The position numbers were made by a program, and so were the translations under genes. Positions 1 to 5,168 of a DNA stretch of 7,331 nt are shown here, one piece after another; the stretch's first letter is position 1, and every line of letters starts with the position of its first letter. The stretch comes from an uncultured Lachnospiraceae bacterium (GTDB taxonomy: Bacteria > Bacillota > Clostridia > Lachnospirales > Lachnospiraceae): contig CANPZR010000125.1 of assembly GCA_947589175.1 (NCBI GenBank), positions 1 to 7,331 of the forward strand, in the 5' to 3' direction. The notes beneath the pieces were generated by a model that did no database searches, was not told where the DNA came from, and saw nothing but the letters and a program-made list of their open reading frames with translations.

Positions 1-141
1 CAGGAACAGAAAAAGGAAAAGGAAAAGCTGTACCGGATTACCTGGGACGATAAAGACTATTTGAATGTTCTTGAGGCCACCGATTATCCCAATGCAAAAG
101 AGGAGCTGCTGAGGATGGCAGCGAGCATGTACGAGGAGTAG
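1..141 (+). CDS. C-terminal fragment of an unrecognised protein
   Basis: The reading frame is open from the first base and ends at a TAG at 139-141, leaving the last 46 residues of a gene that begins outside the window. The visible part starts with a Lys/Glu/Gln-rich run (QEQKKEKEKLYR), probably the end of a charged helix. A compact segment with W15, D16, D17 and Y20 follows, and then an amphipathic helix ending MAASMYEE. I do not recognise the family. The next gene starts about 100 bases downstream on the same strand with no terminator between them, so the two may share a transcript. That the fragment is coding is inferred from its natural composition and from the good gene spacing. Confidence 0.7.
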   Translation, partial: QEQKKEKEKLYRITWDDKDYLNVLEATDYPNAKEELLRMAASMYEE

Positions 142-148
142 AAATGTT

Positions 149-247
149 ATGAGATACCGGGTCCGGCTCCGCAGTCGGATGCAGGATATGGGATCCGGGA
201 GAAATAATCTTGGAAATTTATTAGAGAAAGGATGTGTTCAAGTATGA
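149..247 (+). CDS. Possible 32-residue ORF coupled to the next gene (doubtful)
   Basis: An ATG at 149 opens a 32-codon frame (MRYRVRLRSRMQDMGSGRNN and 12 more) that ends with TGA at 245-247. This overlaps the likely ATG of the next gene by four bases (ATGA at 244-247). A GAGGAG at 133-138 lies 10 bases upstream and could serve as a ribosome-binding site, but it sits inside the end of the preceding gene. The peptide is arginine-rich and resembles no family I know. The DNA also folds into a hairpin, which could explain the composition. It may be a chance frame, or a small leader whose translation is coupled to the downstream gene. Confidence 0.15.
   Translation: MRYRVRLRSRMQDMGSGRNNLGNLLEKGCVQV
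157..198 (+). other. Potential RNA hairpin in the intergenic gap
   Basis: CCGGGTCC at 157-164 can pair in RNA with GGATCCGG at 191-198 (8 bp, one G-U). Nested inside, TCCG at 168-171 pairs with CGGA at 176-179 around a CAGT loop. No T-tract follows, so it is not an intrinsic terminator. It could stabilise or process the transcript between the two genes. The fold was read by eye and no energy was calculated. Confidence 0.35.
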
Positions 248-1179
248 ATAAAAGGAAAAAGATGGCGGCGATGGTGATCGGCTTAATTGTGGCGGCAGTT
301 CTGGTTGTAATAGGCGGGAAACAGGTGCTGGCGGAGAGGAATCAGACTCCTGATACGCCCGGTAGTTCCAGTCAGGAAGCCGCGGATCCGGACGCGCCGA
401 GCGTAGTATTTCACAATGGACAGCTTGAAGCGGGAAAAGAGAACTGGGATTCGTTTGTACAGGATTCACGGGATGGAAAAGCGGCCCGGATCCATTTGAT
501 AAGTCAATTTGACAAATCGGTCAGCGACGCGGACGCGGAGGATTCGGATGCTTTGGATGAAAGTGCGGATGAAATGGTAGCGGATGCGCATACATGCGAA
601 GATTCGTATTTGGAATTTGATGGAGAAACATACTGCTATTCCTGCAAGCATGAGAAAAGAAATTATAAGTACCTGTTAAAACTGACCGGCCGGTTACATG
701 GTGGCGTCAATGATATGACAGAGGTGATTTTATCGAATGAAAAATATTCATTCGAGCAGCTGGAAAAATCTTTCCTTAGTAGTAATAGTGACGATCATAT
801 ACCCTATAAGTTCCTCTTTTTCCATGTAAAAGGGCAGGAAGAATCACAGGAAAATTCTTTTGCTGAAAAGGCGTATAAGAATCTTTGCGCGGAGCTGGTC
901 ATAATGGAGAGGGAATATAAAACATACGATTATCAGAAGGAGGTTGATTTGCGGTTGAACACATTACAGACGTCTCTGGAGGACATAACGGGAGAAATTG
1001 AGAGAGAAGAAAACGACGAACAAAAATCAAATTTGAAAAACAGGTACAAAAAGCTGGATTCCGTGTACCAAAAGTACAAAGATCTTGTTGACGATGTAAA
1101 AGATGAATCGGAATATGAAGAAATTGCCGGTTCTTTGGATGAGGATCTGGAGGCAGTGTACAAGGAGCTTAATGGATAA
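244..1179 (+). CDS. Exported/membrane-anchored DUF4362-like protein
   Basis: This encodes a 311-residue protein. The ATG at 244 is chosen over the one at 232 because the AGAAAGGA at 225-232 overlaps the earlier codon and is correctly spaced for the later one. MNKRKK is followed by a hydrophobic stretch at residues 8-25 and a possible VLA cleavage site at 28-30, so the protein is either secreted or anchored by an uncleaved N-terminal helix. After a Pro/Ser linker, residues about 53-178 resemble DUF4362, a domain of unknown role in Firmicute surface and lipoproteins: the pattern NWDSFVQDSRDGKAARIHLI, then a strand with LEFDGE, then YKYLLKLTGR. An acidic low-complexity insertion lies at about 93-115. 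Cysteines are C118 and the CYSC pair C131/C134. Residues about 216-311 are charged and helical, probably a coiled coil. There is no lipobox and no enzyme motif. The family call is from pattern memory and the function is unknown. Confidence 0.85.
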   Translation: MNKRKKMAAMVIGLIVAAVLVVIGGKQVLAERNQTPDTPGSSSQEAADPDAPSVVFHNGQLEAGKENWDSFVQDSRDGKAARIHLISQFDKSVSDADAEDSDALDESADEMVADAHTCEDSYLEFDGETYCYSCKHEKRNYKYLLKLTGRLHGGVNDMTEVILSNEKYSFEQLEKSFLSSNSDDHIPYKFLFFHVKGQEESQENSFAEKAYKNLCAELVIMEREYKTYDYQKEVDLRLNTLQTSLEDITGEIEREENDEQKSNLKNRYKKLDSVYQKYKDLVDDVKDESEYEEIAGSLDEDLEAVYKELNG

Positions 1180-1191
1180 AAAGGGAAGTCA

Positions 1192-1234
1192 AAAAAGATA
1201 CCCGGGTCAGAGGGAGTGCGCCGGGTATCTTTTT
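1192..1234. terminator. Bidirectional intrinsic terminator
   Basis: GATACCCGG at 1197-1205 pairs perfectly with CCGGGTATC at 1221-1229 around a 15-base loop. An A-run at 1191-1196 and a T-run at 1230-1234 flank the stem. Read on the plus strand, the hairpin plus T-run ends the DUF4362-like gene 12 bases after its stop. Read on the minus strand, it is followed by six T and ends the convergent thioesterase gene, whose stop lies 15 bases away. Confidence 0.92.
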
Positions 1235-1249
1235 AACAAGGAAAAAATC

Positions 1250-1645
1250 TTACGATTTTTTGCCCCTCATGCCGTCTGCTTTTTCCTGAAATTTTTCAAC
1301 GGATACGATAAAGCGCTCATGCTGTCCCTGGCCGATCAGATTTTCTCCGTCGGTGACAGTGAGGGCAAATACCAGGCGACGGCCGGCAATCTCTGTCAGC
1401 ACGCTCTCGCAGGTGACAGTGGCGCCGAGGGGCGTCGGGGCGTCGTGCGTGAGGTCTAACCGGGTGCCCACGGTGCACATTCCCTCCTCCAGATAAGGAG
1501 CGACGCTCGTCCACGCCGTCTTTTCCATCAGAGCCGCCATGGCGGGGGTGGCGAACACATCCAGCGTGCCGCTTCCCATTGCCTTGGCGGAGCTGCTTTC
1601 TTCTACTTTCATTGACAGGGTATTCCTGATTCCGGTTTCTAACAT
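1250..1645 (-). CDS. FlK-type hotdog thioesterase
   Basis: This 131-residue cytoplasmic protein has the length and pattern of the fluoroacetyl-CoA thioesterase (FlK)-like hotdog family, which hydrolyses short acyl-CoA thioesters. The segment LDVFATPAMAALMEKTAW is followed by the strand VGTRLDLTHDAPTPLG and then by GRRLVFALTV and GENLIGQGQHERFIV. The FlK triad Thr42/Glu50/His76 maps onto T33, E41 and H67 with identical spacing (8 and 26). ATG at 1645 is preceded by AAAAGGAG at 1657-1664 (minus strand, 11-base spacer). The gene is monocistronic between its own promoter and a shared terminator. Nothing nearby points to fluoroacetate, and most family members outside Streptomyces cattleya have no known substrate, so the true acyl-CoA is open. 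The C-terminal tail (KADGMRGKKS) is basic and looks disordered. Confidence 0.93.
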   Translation of the reverse strand: MLETGIRNTLSMKVEESSSAKAMGSGTLDVFATPAMAALMEKTAWTSVAPYLEEGMCTVGTRLDLTHDAPTPLGATVTCESVLTEIAGRRLVFALTVTDGENLIGQGQHERFIVSVEKFQEKADGMRGKKS

Positions 1646-1674
1646 AATCGGTAGTTCTCCTTTTCGTTTTTTAT

Positions 1675-1703
1675 ATCATATCATAGATGGATGAAAATGA
1701 AAA
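1675..1703 (-). promoter_or_regulatory. Candidate promoter of the thioesterase gene
   Basis: On the minus strand, TTTTCA (1698-1703, four of six matches to TTGACA) is followed after 17 bases by TATGAT (1675-1680, five of six matches to TATAAT). A second TATGAT overlaps at 1680-1685. Position relative to the start at 1645 is good. The -35 is weak, so this is a moderate call. Confidence 0.5.
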
Positions 1704-1730
1704 GAACGGATAGGAATGAAAAAATCAGGA

Positions 1731-1742
1731 ATTGTTTACAAT
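1731..1742. promoter_or_regulatory. Small inverted repeat over the arabinanase -35, possible operator
   Basis: ATTGT (1731-1735) and ACAAT (1738-1742) form a perfect 5-bp inverted repeat with a two-base centre. It covers most of the TTTACA -35 element (1735-1740), so a bound repressor would block RNA polymerase. It is short enough to be chance in A/T-rich DNA. Confidence 0.25.
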
Positions 1743-1763
1743 CTGCTTAAAACGTGGTATATT
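1735..1763 (+). promoter_or_regulatory. Sigma-A-type promoter of the GH43 gene
   Basis: TTTACA at 1735-1740 and TATATT at 1758-1763 are separated by exactly 17 bases and each differs from consensus at one position. Transcription should start near 1770, giving a leader of about 43 bases before the ATG at 1814. This also rules out the in-frame ATG at 1772, which would lie at or before the transcript start. Confidence 0.8.
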
Positions 1764-1813
1764 TTTATTAAATGTTTGTGAAGTTTTTACAAAAAAAGAA
1801 AGGAAGGCGGAAT

Positions 1814-4800
1814 ATGAGATCAAATTACAAAATCTGGATAGCGTCATCGGCTGTGATGGCGGCGGCGCTGTCCTGCGCCTGGCTGCCGGATGTGGCGGAA
1901 GCGGCGTCTGCGGATGTGAAGCTGTCGCCTAAGACGGTCACTTTGCAGATGAAGGTAACGGCCAAAAAGACCACCTATGGCAAAAAGAAGATCAAGGTGA
2001 AAAAGGCAAAGGGCGTAACCATCAAAAAAGTCACCTATAAGTCCGGGAACAAAAGCGTTGCCACAGTCACGAAAAAGGGGCTTGTAAAGGCGAAGAAAAA
2101 AGGAAGCGCGAAAATCGCCGTCACGGTCCGGTACAAAAAGGCCGGAAAGACAAAGAAGGCCAGGTTAAGCTGCGCTGTAAAGGTCAAGCGCAAGATCGTG
2201 GGAGACATACCGTTGAAATCGTTTACAATCTCCTGCCCGGACGTGGTCCTCAACGGAGACGGAACGGCCGGCAAAGAGGTGGAGGTTGCGATGAAACCGA
2301 CGTACGCGACGGAGAAGATTTCCTTCCGGGGCGATAACGACGCGGTTGCCACGGTGGACGCAAAGGGTACGGTAACCGGCAAGATGATGGGGACCGTGAC
2401 GGTCACCGCTGTCTCCGAGAGCGGCAAAACGGCAGAGTGCCCCGTGGTCGTGAGAAATCCCACGCTGGGTCTTCACGATCCGTCCGTGTACCGGGATCCG
2501 GTTTCCGGCAAGTATTATACGTTCGGATCCCACCTGACGGCGGGATATTCCTCCGATCTGATCGGGTGGACGAACATGGGCTCCAATTACAGGACTTCCA
2601 ACCTGTTCACCAAGAAATACACAGAGGAATTCGCGGTGCCCTACGCGTTTACGATGCCGGATGGCGCCAATGAGAACGCCTGGGCGCCGGACATCATTTA
2701 CAATGAGGCGAAGAAAAAATATTATATGTACATATCCATCGTAGACGGTTCCAGGAAGTGCTGTATTGCCATGGCGGAGTCGGATAAGCCGGACGGTCCC
2801 TATTCCTACAAGGGGATGATCGTCTGCTCCGGCATAGAAAACGACATTGAAAAGACCAACGTGGCGGAGGCCCTGGGAATCACCGAGGAGCAGGCAAAGG
2901 CCAGCAAGTACGCGACGCTGGGCAGAAAGAGCCCGGACTGCATCGACGCCACGGTATTTTTTGACCATGACGGAAACCTCTGGCTCGTGTACGGCTCCTT
3001 TACCACCGATGGCGGAATCCGGCTCTTGAAGCTGGACAAGGAGACGGGCCTGCGCGGTCCCAATTACGCGGAGAGCGAGGACGCGACGGCGGATGCTCTG
3101 GGCACAAGCGATCCCTATTATGGATTGAAAATCGCCAACAACAACGGAGAGGGCCCCTACATTCAGGAGCTTAAGGACAGCCGCTCCTCCACGGGATACT
3201 ACTACTATCTCTGGACGTCGGTGGGCGGACTCCAGCCCTATGGCGGGTACAACATGCGCCTTGTGAGGGCGGAAAATGTGGAGGGACCTTACACGGATCC
3301 CAAGGGCAACGCGGCAACCTCCACTCTGGGAAGGGCGGAGTTAGGCCTCCGCGTAATAGACAATTACAAGTTTTCTTTTATGGATGTTGCCTATACCTCC
3401 TGCGGAGGAAATTCAGCGGTGATGGACGAACAGGGGCGCACCTTTATCCACTTCCATCAGAAATACGCCCATGCCGCCGCGGATTTCGCGGACCGGACGC
3501 ATCAGACGTTCTCCAACGAGGACGGGTGGCTGGTGACGGCTCCCTTTGAATTTAACGGGGAGACCATTGCGGACAGCTACGACAAAAAGGACGTGGTGGG
3601 ACGGTACGAGTTCATTTATCACAGAACAGAGTTTCAGGGTACCAAGCCTCCGCATTATGACTATGTGGAATCCCAGGGGCTTACGCTGAATGAAGACGGT
3701 ACGGTCAGCGGAGCCTATGAGGGCACATGGACGTTAAAGGGACACTACATCACGATTGCGATCAACAATCAGGAATACAAGGGCGTCGTTCTGGAGCAGT
3801 ACGAGCAGACCAATGCCCGTGACAAGGTCATGGTATTTACGGCCATCGGAAGCGACAACCGGACGATCTGGGGAAGCAAGATCCATAAGACCGACGAGGA
3901 GGCTGTGGAGTACGACGCGGCGCAGCTGACCGTGCAGGAGACAGCGTCAAAGGATTTTGACCTGCCGACAGAAGGGCTGTTCGGCTCCACGGTGACGTGG
4001 ACGTCCGACAGCAAGGCTCTGGCCGTGGGAAATGGAACGGCTAAATTGAGCCCGGGATTGAACGAGGAAAAGGTGACGCTGACGGCGGTCGTTACAAGAG
4101 GCGCCAGCAGCAAGACGCTGACTTTTACAGTGGCTGTTGAGCCCATAAGCCTCCTGATCAGTCCGGTCGTAAAGGGAACCTCCATCGAGCTTCCCGCCAA
4201 GATAGGAGAGTACGACATTGCGTGGAGCTCGTCAGATGCCAGCGTGATCAACCCGGAGACCGGCGCTGTGACGCCGCCGTCTGAGAAAGCGGCAGTGGTG
4301 ACGCTGACAGCTAAATTCGGCAGCGTGGAGAGGACCTTTGACGTCACGGTGCTTCCGCTGGAGGTCAGCAGCTATATCATGCAGCAGGATTACAACAGCG
4401 TGACCGACGCGGCTTCTGTGTGGAAGTCTGACAACGCGCAGGACAAGGTAGTTCTTGCCAGCGACGAGGCCCATGGAAAATATATCCAGTTCGCGCCGGA
4501 AGATAATAATTCCCGCGGAGCGGTCACGGATTTTGGCATATCGGCTAAATTGTCCGGCGGCATTTATACCGTGGAATTTGACGTGTCCCTGAAAGCGGGC
4601 GACAACCAGACGACGGAATTTGCCCTGACCGGTACCGATATGGCGTATACGAACAGTGTTATCAACGACGGAATTGACAGCGGCTATATTTTCAAGATGT
4701 CGTCGGAGGTAAACAGTACGAAGTGGTCGATCAATGGAGCGGACGCCGTGGACATTCCGGCGGACTGGGTACACGTCCTGGTGGCAGCGGATCCATCCAA

Positions 4801-4951
4801 AAAGGCGGCTTCCGTGGTGATCAGTAACGGGGACGATACCTATTTCAGCGGAGCAGTCAGCATAAACGGCAACGGGCTCTTGAAGGGCATGTATGTGAGG
4901 GGCGGAAGATATAATTCCGTCACTAAGGTGGACAACATCCGGGTGTACTAA
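1814..4951 (+). CDS. Secreted multidomain GH43 arabinanase with Ig-like modules
   Basis: This 1045-residue extracellular enzyme probably cleaves alpha-1,5-linked arabinan. The start at 1814 is set by the near-ideal AGAAAGGAAGG at 1797-1807 (6-base spacer) and by the promoter. A signal peptide spans residues 1-30 (cleavage AEA|AS). Next come a lysine-rich Big_2-like module (about 36-128) and a second Big_2 (134-213). The GH43 five-blade propeller (about 217-585) shows HDPSV with base D222, WAPDI at 290-294, CIDATVFF with D378 as likely pKa modulator, GEGPY with acid E446, and NEDGW near 568-572. The GH43 C-terminal beta domain (587-692) follows, then two Ig-like modules resembling the atrophied Big family (about 702-777 and 778-849), then a jelly-roll-like module (850-1045) that may bind carbohydrate. 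There is no LPXTG motif or C-terminal membrane anchor. GH43 assignment is firm; arabinan specificity is inferred from resemblance to Bacillus Abn2-type enzymes. No transporter or regulator gene accompanies it here. Confidence 0.93.
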   Translation: MRSNYKIWIASSAVMAAALSCAWLPDVAEAASADVKLSPKTVTLQMKVTAKKTTYGKKKIKVKKAKGVTIKKVTYKSGNKSVATVTKKGLVKAKKKGSAKIAVTVRYKKAGKTKKARLSCAVKVKRKIVGDIPLKSFTISCPDVVLNGDGTAGKEVEVAMKPTYATEKISFRGDNDAVATVDAKGTVTGKMMGTVTVTAVSESGKTAECPVVVRNPTLGLHDPSVYRDPVSGKYYTFGSHLTAGYSSDLIGWTNMGSNYRTSNLFTKKYTEEFAVPYAFTMPDGANENAWAPDIIYNEAKKKYYMYISIVDGSRKCCIAMAESDKPDGPYSYKGMIVCSGIENDIEKTNVAEALGITEEQAKASKYATLGRKSPDCIDATVFFDHDGNLWLVYGSFTTDGGIRLLKLDKETGLRGPNYAESEDATADALGTSDPYYGLKIANNNGEGPYIQELKDSRSSTGYYYYLWTSVGGLQPYGGYNMRLVRAENVEGPYTDPKGNAATSTLGRAELGLRVIDNYKFSFMDVAYTSCGGNSAVMDEQGRTFIHFHQKYAHAAADFADRTHQTFSNEDGWLVTAPFEFNGETIADSYDKKDVVGRYEFIYHRTEFQGTKPPHYDYVESQGLTLNEDGTVSGAYEGTWTLKGHYITIAINNQEYKGVVLEQYEQTNARDKVMVFTAIGSDNRTIWGSKIHKTDEEAVEYDAAQLTVQETASKDFDLPTEGLFGSTVTWTSDSKALAVGNGTAKLSPGLNEEKVTLTAVVTRGASSKTLTFTVAVEPISLLISPVVKGTSIELPAKIGEYDIAWSSSDASVINPETGAVTPPSEKAAVVTLTAKFGSVERTFDVTVLPLEVSSYIMQQDYNSVTDAASVWKSDNAQDKVVLASDEAHGKYIQFAPEDNNSRGAVTDFGISAKLSGGIYTVEFDVSLKAGDNQTTEFALTGTDMAYTNSVINDGIDSGYIFKMSSEVNSTKWSINGADAVDIPADWVHVLVAADPSKKAASVVISNGDDTYFSGAVSINGNGLLKGMYVRGGRYNSVTKVDNIRVY

Positions 4952-4979
4952 AGCAGAACGGACTAAGAAGATAAAAGGG

Positions 4980-5011
4980 AAAGGGCAGTCGGTAGACCGG
5001 CTGCCCTTTTT
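4980..5011 (+). terminator. Intrinsic terminator of the GH43 gene
   Basis: AAAGGGCAGTCGGT (4980-4993) pairs with ACCGGCTGCCCTTT (4996-5009), with one T-G wobble and a very tight loop, and is followed by a run of five T ending at 5011. It lies 28 bases after the GH43 stop. The minus-strand side is also T-rich, so it may weakly stop transcripts running leftward from the ATPase operon. Confidence 0.93.
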
Positions 5012-5025
5012 GAAAGAGGAGTTTT

Positions 5026-5118
5026 ATGAAAAAATTCAAAAAAATGATGCTGGCAAAAATAATATCGTCAACAGAGACTGCATATTCTGCTTTTCTCTAT
5101 TGCATGACTTTAGTATAG
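5026..5118 (+). CDS. Orphan 30-residue ORF, possible small peptide or gene remnant
   Basis: AAAGAGGAG at 5013-5021 stands four bases before an ATG that opens 30 codons ending in TAG. The peptide begins MKKFKKMMLAKIISSTETAY and continues SAFLYCMTLV. The basic start with a mildly hydrophobic body recalls the first residues of a signal peptide or a small amphipathic peptide. No downstream frame continues it, so it could be the stub left by a deletion of a secreted-protein gene. It could also be a genuine short peptide; it lacks the charged tail expected of AgrD-type precursors and there is no AgrB-like gene here. I see no promoter of its own, and it sits just behind the GH43 terminator, so expression would depend on read-through. 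Confidence 0.35.
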   Translation: MKKFKKMMLAKIISSTETAYSAFLYCMTLV

Positions 5119-5119
5119 A

Positions 5120-5168
5120 GTGAAAATGTGACGATATTGTGTTCAAATTCGTGAAAATCTGTGAACAC
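5120..5168. repeat. Short direct and inverted repeats at the 3' end of the ATPase gene
   Basis: GTGAAAATGTGA (5120-5131) recurs as GTGAAAATCTGTGA (5151-5164), starting 31 bases later. GTGTTCA (5139-5145) and TGAACAC (5162-5168) form a 7-bp inverted repeat with a 16-base loop. The right half lies inside the last codons of the ATPase gene and the left arm covers its stop. There is no T-tract on the minus strand, so a terminator role is unconvincing. Confidence 0.35.

Noticed and set aside
232..243. Earlier in-frame ATG for the DUF4362-like protein
   Set aside because: The Shine-Dalgarno AGAAAGGA at 225-232 overlaps this ATG, leaving no spacer; the ATG at 244 has correct spacing and gives a normal MNKRKK signal start.
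1103..1459. Plus-strand frame running from the DUF4362-like gene into the thioesterase gene
   Set aside because: It crosses a strong terminator and is antisense to a well-supported thioesterase.
1747..1760. Catabolite-responsive-element-like sequence between -35 and -10 of the GH43 promoter
   Set aside because: The left half (TTAAAACG) is close to consensus, but the right half (TGGTAT) fails at the key CA, so it is not a convincing CcpA site.
1772..1813. Earlier in-frame ATG for the GH43 gene (14 extra residues)
   Set aside because: It lies about at the predicted transcript start, has no ribosome-binding site, and would put a basic tail before the signal peptide.
1865..1876. Possible lipobox (ALSC around residue 21) in the GH43 signal peptide
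   Set aside because: The -3 position is Ala rather than Leu and the hydrophobic run continues past the Cys; the AEA|AS signal peptidase I site at 30/31 fits better.
2165..2968. Long minus-strand open frame inside the GH43 gene
   Set aside because: It is a shadow of a high-GC coding region, has an Arg/His/Val-rich composition, no ribosome-binding site and no recognisable domain.
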